DNA of 5,516 nt from Caldifarciminota bacterium (GTDB taxonomy: Bacteria; Hydrothermota; Tepidihabitantia; B3-TA06), in NCBI GenBank assembly GCA_014729665.1, contig WJJO01000448.1, forward strand, positions 1 to 5,516. The letters run 5' to 3'. The first letter of the stretch is position 1; the number at the start of each line of letters is the position of its first letter. The translations under genes and the position numbers were made by a program. The notes under the pieces are model-generated. The model saw only the letters and a program-made list of their open reading frames with translations, did no database searches and was not told the DNA's origin. This document shows, in pieces, positions 1 through 5,486 of this stretch.

Positions 1-689
1 ACGTTAAATGCTACGTATTCACCGGAATTGATAATTGATGTATTCACATTGTAAAAAATAGAGGCATTTTTGGATTTAACCTCATTATAAGAAGATGTAC
101 AAAGTGGTATCCGTTTATAGTCGGTAAGTTTCTCGTTTAAGTCAAATAAAAAAACTTCGGAGAATTGATTGGATCCGGACTCCAATTCTTCATAGGCTAA
201 GTGGCCCATTACAAGAAGGTTGCTATCAAAAGAGGTAGAATAAACTCTAGATGTTATGAAACGTGGTACAATGAAACTCTGTAAAAAGTTACCTTGATAA
301 TTCCACAAAGATAACCGGTCATTCATTACGTTAAATGTCCCGAAATTTCCACTCGAATTCTTGAAAACATAGCCAACGGGCCAATATAAGTTTCCAGGTT
401 TCCCTGTGTTACATCGTGGTGATAAAAATATCATCCGGTTGAGTTCACCTGATGGCGAAAAAAAACAACATGTTCCTGTTTGGTTTCCCCCATGTTCAAT
501 CATTAATATTTCACCTGATGGAAGGCGAGTAATTAAGGGACACAATGTAAAATTCTCCTTATTGAATGCTGAATATAATCTAGGTCGATAAAGGTAAATC
601 TCATTCCTTTTTACAAGATTGTAACCAAAAGTTTTCTCAGTTGTACTGAAGGATAGTAGGCCTAATATGATGAAGTTGAATAATTGCAT
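1..689 (-). CDS. Secreted six-bladed/NHL-like beta-propeller protein, 3' end cut by window edge
   Basis: This reading frame starts at ATG 689-687 and stays open for 229 codons to the window edge, so only the N-terminal part is present. The start is supported by a strong GGAGGGG ribosome site at 699-693. Residues 1-22 form a hydrophobic export signal (MQLFNFIILGLLSFS...), though without the usual N-terminal lysines. The rest reads as repeated beta-strand units with short turn motifs: LPSGEILMIE (56-65), FSPSGEL (77-83), NDRLSLWNYQGNFLQSF (123-139), VFLFDLNEKL (179-188) and SGEYVAFN (222-229). The 'DRL.LWN..G.FL..F' unit is typical of NHL and six-bladed beta-propellers, so I infer a secreted or periplasmic propeller of unknown ligand. 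It has several scattered cysteines (50, 74, 75, 93, 197). It lies downstream of, and in the same direction as, the two small cysteine-rich genes, 227 bp away. No catalytic motif is visible. The fold assignment is moderate and the function unknown. Confidence 0.8.
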   Translation of the reverse strand, partial: MQLFNFIILGLLSFSTTEKTFGYNLVKRNEIYLYRPRLYSAFNKENFTLCPLITRLPSGEILMIEHGGNQTGTCCFFSPSGELNRMIFLSPRCNTGKPGNLYWPVGYVFKNSSGNFGTFNVMNDRLSLWNYQGNFLQSFIVPRFITSRVYSTSFDSNLLVMGHLAYEELESGSNQFSEVFLFDLNEKLTDYKRIPLCTSSYNEVKSKNASIFYNVNTSIINSGEYVAFN

Positions 690-709
690 TATCCCCTCCG
701 GTTTTTATA

Positions 710-715
710 ATTATA
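710..715 (-). promoter_or_regulatory. Putative -10 box of the left-edge propeller gene
   Basis: Minus-strand TATAAT lies 21 bp upstream of the ATG at 689 and leaves a very short leader that just includes the GGAGGGG ribosome site. No recognisable -35 hexamer occurs at 16-18 bp; that place is taken by the perfect inverted repeat at 715-744. The promoter may therefore need an activator. This is an inference from sequence only. Confidence 0.35.
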
Positions 716-744
716 TTGGGTGGGAAAGAAACTCCCCACCCAAT
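715..744. repeat. Perfect 10-10-10 inverted repeat (operator- or hairpin-like)
   Basis: ATTGGGTGGG (715-724) and CCCACCCAAT (735-744) are exact reverse complements separated by ten bases. Neither strand has a T-run after the stem, so it is not a standard intrinsic terminator. It abuts the TATAAT at 715-710 that could serve the gene at 1-689, and its arms are centred two helical turns apart. Both points would fit a dimeric regulator site. It could instead be a 3' stability hairpin for the minus-strand transcript of the cysteine-rich genes. Confidence 0.6.
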
Positions 745-777
745 GTTTATACGAGAATTACACCAAGTGAAAATGAG

Positions 778-900
778 TTAAGTTGGACCCTACCAACTGG
801 TTCCTAACTACTTCTTTAAGTTGAAAACCCCTTTCTGAACTTAAGGTACAGTCGACATGACATTCTTTATTACCATCTATCGTTTTGTGTAATGGTAGGG
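778..900. repeat. Cluster of nested short inverted repeats in the 690-916 gene-free stretch
   Basis: Several perfect complements lie here: AGTTGG/CCAACT (781-786 with 793-798), TTAAGTT/AACTTAA (816-822 with 838-844), TACCAT/ATGGTA (871-876 with 892-897) and CCCTACCA/TGGTAGGG (788-795 with 893-900). TTAAGTTG also occurs as a direct repeat (778-785 and 816-823). Some pairings exclude each other because they share bases. I see no open reading frame worth calling. The stretch is most simply the 3' untranslated region of the cysteine-rich gene ending at 917. Confidence 0.4.
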
Positions 901-916
901 AACTTCTTTTCATGTG

Positions 917-1282
917 TTATTCTTCGCAATTATCAAGTATTGCCTCAAGGTAGTCTTTGCTGAGAGCCATTAATGTCGTACCGTTAGGGTCCGGTTCGTA
1001 TCCACCATCACCGGTAATAGACGCAGTGAAATATATGCAGTCTTCATCTTCGCTGTCGTAACATTCCCAATCTCTCAGGTATTCTAAAACATCAGGTGGT
1101 GCTTGCGGGCATACGTAGGAAAAAACGATATCCACATAACATGGACATTCACAGGCCACTTCAGCGCAGTCACAACCCCACCATGTTTTACCACCCCACT
1201 CAACGCGGCCTTGCCCTGCGAACAACGGGGTGAACAAAAGCACACCTGCTATTATTGCAAACGCTATTGCGCCCTTTTTCAT
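917..1282 (-). CDS. Small secreted cysteine-rich protein, paralogue of the 1444-1800 product
   Basis: I do not recognise a family for this 121-residue protein. It starts at ATG 1282-1280 behind an AAAGGAGT ribosome site at 1295-1288. Residues 1-22 are a classic Sec signal (MKK, a hydrophobic core, then PLFA as the likely signal-peptidase site). The mature part carries nine cysteines (37, 39, 44, 46, 48, 58, 74, 82, 119), with a dense cluster TWWGCDCAEVACECPC at 33-48 and an acidic stretch YDSEDED at 75-81. The neighbouring upstream gene encodes a homologue that aligns without gaps through the cysteine cluster. The shared core is TWWGCxC-x6-CxC, then LRD...YDSEDE...YFT, then G.Y.PD..GT.L. The extra cysteines here suggest disulfides in an exported protein or metal binding, but nothing proves either. 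It is probably co-transcribed with 1444-1800, since no terminator separates them. Confidence 0.85.
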   Translation of the reverse strand: MKKGAIAFAIIAGVLLFTPLFAGQGRVEWGGKTWWGCDCAEVACECPCYVDIVFSYVCPQAPPDVLEYLRDWECYDSEDEDCIYFTASITGDGGYEPDPNGTTLMALSKDYLEAILDNCEE

Positions 1283-1346
1283 TTTTTACTCCTTTTTTTG
1301 TACTACAGTTAACGTTAAGTGATGTATTTTTTTTTGGATTTTTTTT

Positions 1347-1355
1347 ACCTCCTTA
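1347..1355 (-). promoter_or_regulatory. Orphan perfect Shine-Dalgarno (TAAGGAGGT) in the leader of the 917-1282 gene
   Basis: The minus strand carries TAAGGAGGT, a full match to the 3' end of 16S rRNA, about 65 bases upstream of the ATG at 1282. It is followed by A-runs (A8, TCC, A9) and no ATG, GTG or TTG at a workable distance. The gene has its own nearer AAAGGAGT site. It may be a ribosome standby site, the remnant of a lost start codon, or chance in an A-rich leader. Confidence 0.4.
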
Positions 1356-1403
1356 GTTGGTTTTTCCCTTATCGAGGATCATAAATAGTTACCTCGTTTC
1401 TTT

Positions 1404-1422
1404 CTATTAATTCAACTATTAA
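1404..1422. repeat. Tandem CTATTAA direct repeat, 12-bp period
   Basis: CTATTAA occurs at 1404-1410 and again at 1416-1422 with five bases between. It lies in the 161-bp spacer between the two cysteine-rich genes, just past the stop of the upstream one. A 12-bp period does not match one helical turn well, and no promoter is convincing around it. It is reported as an observed repeat only. Confidence 0.3.
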
Positions 1423-1443
1423 CCTTTTTTTTACAGTTGGCAC

Positions 1444-1800
1444 CTAAAATGAACCTTGGAATAAATCCTCAAGCAACTGAAAAGAGTATGCGACCAAACC
1501 CGTTCCCGCTGAATCTGGGTAATATGTTCCGTTTTCAACTAAGGATGTAAAAAACATGTAGCCTTCATCCTCACTATCGTAACTATCTAAATCTCTCAAA
1601 GCAGCGAGAAAGGAAGTGAAGTTGGGGAAATCCGGTTCTTGCCATTGATCAGTAATATCAATACAGTAGCATTCGACTGGTACTGCATCGCATCTACATC
1701 CCCACCATGTCACTGTTCCAGGTATTATTGTTTCTGCGAATAAAGGTACACATAACAGAATCCCCGCTATCGTCGTAAACACGATTGTGTTCTTTTTCAT
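1444..1800 (-). CDS. Small secreted protein with CxC-x6-CxC motif, paralogue of the 917-1282 product
   Basis: I do not recognise a family. I place the start at ATG 1800-1798, giving 118 residues. AAGGAGAG (1812-1805) lies just upstream, and the resulting N-terminus MKKNTIVFTTIAGILL matches the paralogue's signal peptide. An in-frame ATG at 1827 would add nine residues (MKETSKESV), but it has no ribosome site and would spoil the signal peptide. The likely cleavage is after PLFA (residue 22). The mature part has only four cysteines (35, 37, 44, 46) in TWWGCRCDAVPVECYC, exactly those shared with the paralogue. It also has the shared LRD...YDSEDE block (68-79) and a Y-P-D...GTG region (94-101). 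C17 lies in the signal core and is not in a good lipobox. This is the promoter-proximal gene of the pair, with its own TTGACA/TATAAT promoter. The function is unknown; export is well supported. Confidence 0.85.
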   Translation of the reverse strand: MKKNTIVFTTIAGILLCVPLFAETIIPGTVTWWGCRCDAVPVECYCIDITDQWQEPDFPNFTSFLAALRDLDSYDSEDEGYMFFTSLVENGTYYPDSAGTGLVAYSFQLLEDLFQGSF

Positions 1801-1867
1801 AACGCTCTCCTTACTTGTTTCCTTCATTTATTTTATTAAAACTAGTTTCAAAGTACTAACTTAGAGA

Positions 1868-1894
1868 ATTATAAAAAAAAAAAGACTTTGTCAA
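1868..1894 (-). promoter_or_regulatory. Sigma-70-type promoter of the cysteine-rich gene pair
   Basis: On the minus strand, consensus TTGACA (1894-1889) and consensus TATAAT (1873-1868) are separated by 15 bp, slightly short of the ideal 17. The spacer is mostly T-tract. Initiation would fall near 1861, giving a leader of about 60 bases to the ATG at 1800. The -35 box lies in the loop and right arm of the hairpin at 1881-1900. Confidence 0.6.
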
Positions 1895-1900
1895 GTCTTT
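1881..1900 (-). terminator. Terminator-shaped hairpin with T-tract, overlapping the promoter
   Basis: On the minus strand, AAAGACTT (1900-1893), loop GACA and AAGTCTTT (1888-1881) form a perfect 8-bp stem, followed at once by T8 (1880-1873). This is the shape of an intrinsic terminator, but no minus-strand gene lies upstream of it. It could stop antisense transcripts coming from within the 1981-3414 gene. Alternatively, it may not be a terminator at all but a palindromic regulator site over the -35 box. Confidence 0.45.
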
Positions 1901-1927
1901 AATAAGCGAATTCCAAGTGAACCAAAC

Positions 1928-1955
1928 TTGACATGATTTAATTCTTTCGTATTAT
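1928..1955 (+). promoter_or_regulatory. Sigma-70-type promoter of the 1981 gene
   Basis: TTGACA (1928-1933) and TATTAT (1950-1955) are separated by 16 bp. Initiation would be near 1962, leaving a leader of about 20 bases that contains the AAGGAGG ribosome site (1969-1975). It points away from the promoter of the cysteine-rich genes, and the two -35 regions share the octamer ACTTGACA. Confidence 0.7.
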
Positions 1956-1980
1956 ATCGTGTTAATACAAGGAGGAATCT

Positions 1981-3414
1981 ATGAACCACAATTTGAAAGT
2001 TATCGTCCTTGCCAGTGCCGTAATTTTGTTTGTACCGGTGCATATTTTTGGTGGTTGGATTCAAACCTATTATTGGGACGATCATAATGATGGTGAGTGT
2101 GTACATCAAACCCGCGATGGTGGTTATATAGCAATCGGCGACACCTATTCGGTCGATAGTGAGGAGAGCGACCTTTGTCTTCTTAAAACCGACAACCTCG
2201 GTATCAGCCAGTGGTCAAGGCTTTACGGTGGGGCAGGAAACGACGAGGGGTACTCCGGTATACAAGTCTCAGACGGCTATGTGATTGCCGGGGTTACAAC
2301 TTCGTACGGTTCAGGAACTTGGGATCTCTGGGTTTTCAAAACAGACCTTGAAGGCGACAGTGTATGGGCTTTTACGTACGGCGGGGAAGGCGCTGAAGGC
2401 GGGAATTGTATCGAGATAACAGAAGATGGCGGGTTTATAGTATCAGGTTCTACAGATTCATTCGGTTCCGGGTCATTCGACGGGTGGCTGCTGAAGCTTA
2501 ACAGCCAAGGTGATACTGTCTGGACACGTACTTACGGTGGGGCTGATTATGAACATTTCTTCTGTGTCGAAACGACGGATGACGGAGGGTATGTCCTTGC
2601 GGGTAAAGCGGGTGCTGATCCCAACTACAGTGACCTGTGGCTTGTCAGGGTTGATTCCTATGGTAACACCCTGTGGACACGTACTTACGGGACGGATAAA
2701 AAGGATGAAGGATACTGCGTGCGTCAAACCGACGACGGTGGATACATAGTCGTAGGTTTTGTCGACGCCTCACCTTCGTGTACGGTCGGTGACTTGTGGC
2801 TGCTTAAAACCGATGAGTCAGGTGACACCTTGTGGACACGCCGCTACGGCGGTGATTTCAACGCAGATCAGGGAAGCTGTATCCAGATAACCAACGACGG
2901 TTCCTACATTATTACCGGATGGACTAAGTCATTCGGCGAAGGCGGTTTTGATCTATGGCTTTTGAAGACCGACTCCCACGGCGACATCCTATGGACGCGA
3001 ACCTACGGCGGTGAAGGGCACGAAATTGGAGCCTATTGCGAACAAACTAATGACGGCGGTTACATTATTGCAGGTTATACGGAATCATTTGCTGTCGCTG
3101 AAACCGATCTCTGGCTGATTAAAACAGATTCTGCAGGTTTAGTTAATGCCGTTAACGAATCGGTTGTTGATACAAAAGGTTACCTGCAATATGTAAGTAA
3201 AATAGATCGGGAGATAATAATTAAATATCGGGATATGCCACGGGGTTTCTCAGCATCAGTATTTGATGCATCAGGCCGCAGGATTGATGAAATATTGAAC
3301 TCCCAGGCTTCAGGAAAAGTTGCTTGGGGTGATGGTTTCAGCCCGGGCGTTTATTTCATGTGGGTAAGTACGCCACACGGTGTCCAGAGGTCAAAGGTCG
3401 TTCTGACGGAATAG
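1981..3414 (+). CDS. Secreted seven-repeat beta-propeller-like protein with C-terminal type IX (Por)-type sorting domain
   Basis: The 477-residue product starts at ATG 1981 behind AAGGAGG. Residues 1-24 are an export signal. Seven units of 51-53 residues follow, beginning at W26, W78, W129, W181, W232, W285 and W338. Each has the pattern W(T)R(T)YGG - about ten residues - C/QxTxDGGYIIxGxTxSFG - about six residues - DLWLLKTDxxGDT. Seven such units fit a closed seven-bladed propeller, but the fold is inferred. Residues from about 400 on form a separate beta domain with VFDASGRRIDEI (427-438), WGDGFSPGVYFMWV (449-462) and a terminal KVVLTE. This is the signature of the Por/FlgD-like C-terminal domain that directs proteins to the type IX secretion machinery. 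The protein is therefore probably secreted or surface-attached. No catalytic residues are apparent; the repeats are rich in Asp and Gly, so calcium or ligand binding is possible but unproven. It is transcribed divergently from the cysteine-rich pair. Confidence 0.88.
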   Translation: MNHNLKVIVLASAVILFVPVHIFGGWIQTYYWDDHNDGECVHQTRDGGYIAIGDTYSVDSEESDLCLLKTDNLGISQWSRLYGGAGNDEGYSGIQVSDGYVIAGVTTSYGSGTWDLWVFKTDLEGDSVWAFTYGGEGAEGGNCIEITEDGGFIVSGSTDSFGSGSFDGWLLKLNSQGDTVWTRTYGGADYEHFFCVETTDDGGYVLAGKAGADPNYSDLWLVRVDSYGNTLWTRTYGTDKKDEGYCVRQTDDGGYIVVGFVDASPSCTVGDLWLLKTDESGDTLWTRRYGGDFNADQGSCIQITNDGSYIITGWTKSFGEGGFDLWLLKTDSHGDILWTRTYGGEGHEIGAYCEQTNDGGYIIAGYTESFAVAETDLWLIKTDSAGLVNAVNESVVDTKGYLQYVSKIDREIIIKYRDMPRGFSASVFDASGRRIDEILNSQASGKVAWGDGFSPGVYFMWVSTPHGVQRSKVVLTE

Positions 3415-3420
3415 AAATCT

Positions 3421-3448
3421 ATCAACAATCCAGGGATAATTTGTTGGT
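3421..3448. terminator. Weak hairpin between convergent genes
   Basis: ATCAACAA (3421-3428) pairs with TTGTTGGT (3441-3448), using one G-U pair and a 12-base loop, in the 52-bp gap between the convergent 1981-3414 and 3467-4708 genes. The stem is AT-rich and no T-run follows on either strand. It is the only candidate for ending both transcripts, but a poor one. Confidence 0.25.
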
Positions 3449-3466
3449 GTGGCGACGATTGAGGGA

Positions 3467-4708
3467 TTAACTCTCAATGAAGTAGTCGTCTATCATCCGT
3501 TCGACCTTTGATTCATCGGTATCAACAGGTGGGTCCTGCTGGGGGTCTCCTTGTTTTGCAGCAGGGGGACCGGATTCCTGTTCCGCAGGTCCTTCCTCAG
3601 ACTTCCGGGTTCCGGCAACCAAACCCATACCTGTTACTCCACCCGTAACACCTTCAACCGGATTTGCTGACTCCGATGCTCTCGATGTAAAACTGGAGGA
3701 GATCGGAGCGTTATCCGCACGAGCCCATGCAAGACGCTGGGCGTACTCTGAGGTAGGGTCAAGCTGACGCAGGCGCTCAACCCTCAGCCCGATAGGCGGA
3801 TGGGTCGACCATGCGTTCGAGCGGATCTTCTTGTGGGGCCGTTTGGGGTTTAACCTGTCCTTGCACTCAGGTGAAGAGATGTAAAGGTGGGCCGTAGCCA
3901 AGGTCTTTCGCTGTATCTTACGGTACGTACCGCCTATCTTTTCAAGCGCTCTTGCAAGCCCTTCCGGGTTCCTCGTCATCATGGCTCCGGAGGCGTCTGC
4001 AAGGTACTCGCGCTGCCTGGATATTGCCGCCCGGATTAAAAGCACCGCAATCGATGCAAGGGCTAGAAGAACTACTATGACGAGTAAGCGAATTATGGCA
4101 GCGGCGCCGCTTCCCTTACCGGATGAGCGGGAGCGTCCGCCGCCGAAGAAAAGCCCCCAGCGAAGCATTACGTCGCGCCCCAGCACAACCGCACCTACCA
4201 TGATGGCGATAATGGTCATAAGAAGGATGTCGTGATTCTTGATATGGGACATCTCGTGTGCGATAACCCCCTGAAGCTCTGCCCTGTCCATCATCTCATA
4301 AAGTCCTGTGGTTACGGCTACCGCGGCGTTCTTTGGGTTTCTTCCAGTGGCAAAGGCGTTCGGGGCCGGATCGTGCACGATGTAAACCTCGGGTTTTGGA
4401 AGACCCGAGGCAATAGACATCTCCTCCACCACGTTGTGAAGCCTCTTATACTGGTCAGGGTTAGCCTTCTTTGCCCCGTTGGCTGCAAGCGCAAGCTTCT
4501 TTGAGGTAAAGAAAAAGATGAGGTTGTAACCAACCAGAAACAGACCGATGACTATGCACCAGATAATGAATCCAGTCCAGGTCTCGGTAAACAGGAACAC
4601 TACAACCAGTCCTATGAATCCGATTATCAGGGCAAAGAGCAGGACGAAGAAGAATGTCTTCCACTTATTAGCCGCAATAAGGTTATAAAGATGCCGGCGT
4701 GGCTTCAT
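3467..4708 (-). CDS. htpX: M48 family membrane zinc metalloprotease (HtpX-like) with C-terminal extension
   Basis: This is a 413-residue membrane protease. HtpX-type enzymes cleave misfolded or damaged membrane proteins with the active site facing the cytoplasm. Hydrophobic segments lie at about 18-40, 45-67, 161-180 and 205-226. The zinc site is complete: H151-E-M-S-H155 with catalytic E152, and E234 in the REYLAD block (233-238) as third ligand. Other family marks are NAFATGRNP (117-125), the V-T-x-G-L block (132-136) and STHPPIGLRVERL (301-313). HtpX proteins usually stop near 280-300 residues. This one continues to 413 with a tail rich in Ser, Gly, Pro, Glu and Gln that ends in KVERMIDDYFIES. 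It follows lemA by 24 bp, so the two form an operon. No good Shine-Dalgarno precedes its ATG (only AGAGAT at about six bases), suggesting translational coupling to lemA. The symbol is by family; orthology to E. coli HtpX is not certain. Confidence 0.93.
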   Translation of the reverse strand: MKPRRHLYNLIAANKWKTFFFVLLFALIIGFIGLVVVFLFTETWTGFIIWCIVIGLFLVGYNLIFFFTSKKLALAANGAKKANPDQYKRLHNVVEEMSIASGLPKPEVYIVHDPAPNAFATGRNPKNAAVAVTTGLYEMMDRAELQGVIAHEMSHIKNHDILLMTIIAIMVGAVVLGRDVMLRWGLFFGGGRSRSSGKGSGAAAIIRLLVIVVLLALASIAVLLIRAAISRQREYLADASGAMMTRNPEGLARALEKIGGTYRKIQRKTLATAHLYISSPECKDRLNPKRPHKKIRSNAWSTHPPIGLRVERLRQLDPTSEYAQRLAWARADNAPISSSFTSRASESANPVEGVTGGVTGMGLVAGTRKSEEGPAEQESGPPAAKQGDPQQDPPVDTDESKVERMIDDYFIES

Positions 4709-4732
4709 GTTGCTATCTCTGTCTTAAGGTTT

Positions 4733-5296
4733 CTAGTCGAACTTAACCTCGACAGGGCCGCGTGCGGCCTTATCTTCTTCCGGTATCTCCCAGAACTCGA
4801 ACCGCTTGAAGCCGAACATGCGCGCGAATATCACCGCCGGGAACTTCTCGGTCGCGGTGTTGTAGTCCATAGTAACGTCGTTGTAGAACTGACGCGCGTA
4901 TGCCAGCTTATCCTCGGTCGAGCGAAGCTCTTCCTGAAGGGCCATGAAGTTCTGGTTTGCCTTGAGGTCGGGATACGCCTCGGCAACAGCAAACAGCGAC
5001 TTTAAGGTTTCTGTCAGCATATTGTTTGCCTTGGCCGCATCCTTGACCGTTTTTGCATCCATCCCGAGCTTGCGTGCGGCAATTACGTTCTCGAGAGTTT
5101 CGCGTTCGTGCTTGGCATAGCCCTTGACCGTCTCAACGATGTTGGGGATCAGGTCGTACCTTCTGCGAAGCTGAACGTCAATCTGGTGCCATGCGTTGCG
5201 GACGCGGTTGCGCTTCACAACAAGACCATTGTAGATGGCGATGGCGATTATCACCAGAAGAACGACAAGTCCCAGAAATATCCATAATAGCGCCAT
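4733..5296 (-). CDS. lemA: LemA family membrane-anchored protein
   Basis: The 187-residue product is full length for the LemA family. It starts at ATG 5296-5294 behind AAGGAGG about seven bases upstream. One N-terminal membrane segment (about 3-22) is followed by the family's coiled four-helix body. Diagnostic blocks are [20 protein letters not shown] (22-41), [20 protein letters not shown] (44-63), [15 protein letters not shown] (103-117), [20 protein letters not shown] (120-139) and [17 protein letters not shown] (152-168). LemA proteins have no known enzymatic activity. They are often encoded next to HtpX-type proteases or other membrane proteins, as here, so a role in envelope quality control or as a partner of the downstream protease is a reasonable inference. 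It is the first gene of the lemA-htpX operon and has a consensus promoter directly upstream. Confidence 0.95.
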   Translation of the reverse strand: MALLWIFLGLVVLLVIIAIAIYNGLVVKRNRVRNAWHQIDVQLRRRYDLIPNIVETVKGYAKHERETLENVIAARKLGMDAKTVKDAAKANNMLTETLKSLFAVAEAYPDLKANQNFMALQEELRSTEDKLAYARQFYNDVTMDYNTATEKFPAVIFARMFGFKRFEFWEIPEEDKAARGPVEVKFD

Positions 5297-5327
5297 AGGA
5301 TTTCCTCCTTATGTCAAACTTGAATAG

Positions 5328-5355
5328 ATAATAGGTGAGAATTGATAATTGTCAA
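5328..5355 (-). promoter_or_regulatory. Sigma-70-type promoter of the lemA-htpX operon
   Basis: On the minus strand, TTGACA (5355-5350) and TATTAT (5333-5328) are separated by 16 bp, with initiation expected near 5321 and a leader of about 25 bases. An inverted repeat GATAA-N8-TTATC (5344-5348 with 5357-5361) brackets the -35 box and could be an operator. No heat-shock-type inverted repeat (CIRCE) is seen. Confidence 0.7.
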
Positions 5356-5380
5356 CTTATCTGATTGGACTTGACTTGGT

Positions 5381-5386
5381 TATAAT
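5381..5386 (+). promoter_or_regulatory. Putative -10 box for the right-edge gene
   Basis: A consensus TATAAT lies about 105 bases upstream of the start at 5487. No good -35 sits at 16-18 bp (TTATCT or TATCTG); TTGGAC and TTGACT lie too close. It points away from the lemA promoter, so the region would be divergent. Support is weak. Confidence 0.3.
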
Positions 5387-5415
5387 AAGGGTCTTGTATA
5401 GTTGAATAACGAGGG

Positions 5416-5446
5416 TATACTGAGCAATGCATTGTCGCTCAGTGTA
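5416..5446. repeat. Stem-loop in the leader of the right-edge gene
   Basis: TATACTGAGC (5416-5425) pairs with GCTCAGTGTA (5437-5446) over ten positions with one G-U pair, and the inner seven (ACTGAGC/GCTCAGT) are perfect. The loop holds most of the palindrome CAATGCATTG. No T-run follows, so it is not an intrinsic terminator. It may be a leader structure or a protein-binding site. Confidence 0.45.
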
Positions 5447-5486
5447 TTCAGCGGATTTGACCTTACAAGAAATCAGGAGGATTTTC

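Noticed and set aside
406..591. Plus-strand 61-codon frame
   Set aside because: It lies antisense inside the left-edge minus-strand gene, which has a strong ribosome site, a signal peptide and 229 open codons.
1309..1318. TTAACGTTAA palindrome upstream of the 917-1282 gene
   Set aside because: A single 10-base AT-rich palindrome with no nearby promoter is too weak to call an operator.
1391..1415. Possible separate promoter for the 917-1282 gene (minus-strand TTGAAT)
   Set aside because: No acceptable -10 lies at 16-18 bp (best TAACTA), and read-through from the upstream paralogue explains expression.
1500..1700. Toxin-antitoxin or bacteriocin reading of the two small secreted genes
   Set aside because: They are homologues of each other with Sec-type signals, not a toxin plus immunity pair. 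No double-glycine leader, export ABC gene or modification enzyme is present.
1891..2109. Minus-strand 72-codon frame across the divergent promoter region
   Set aside because: It overlaps the signal-peptide region of the well-supported 1981 gene and both promoters, has no ribosome site, and its translation shows no recognisable pattern.
3458..3478. ATTGAG/CTCAAT inverted repeat at the end of htpX
   Set aside because: It is only six base pairs, overlaps the stop codon and is followed by no T-run, so chance is the better explanation.
4691..5005. Plus-strand 104-codon frame
   Set aside because: It is antisense to lemA, whose family motifs are unmistakable; it is a shadow of the coding strand.
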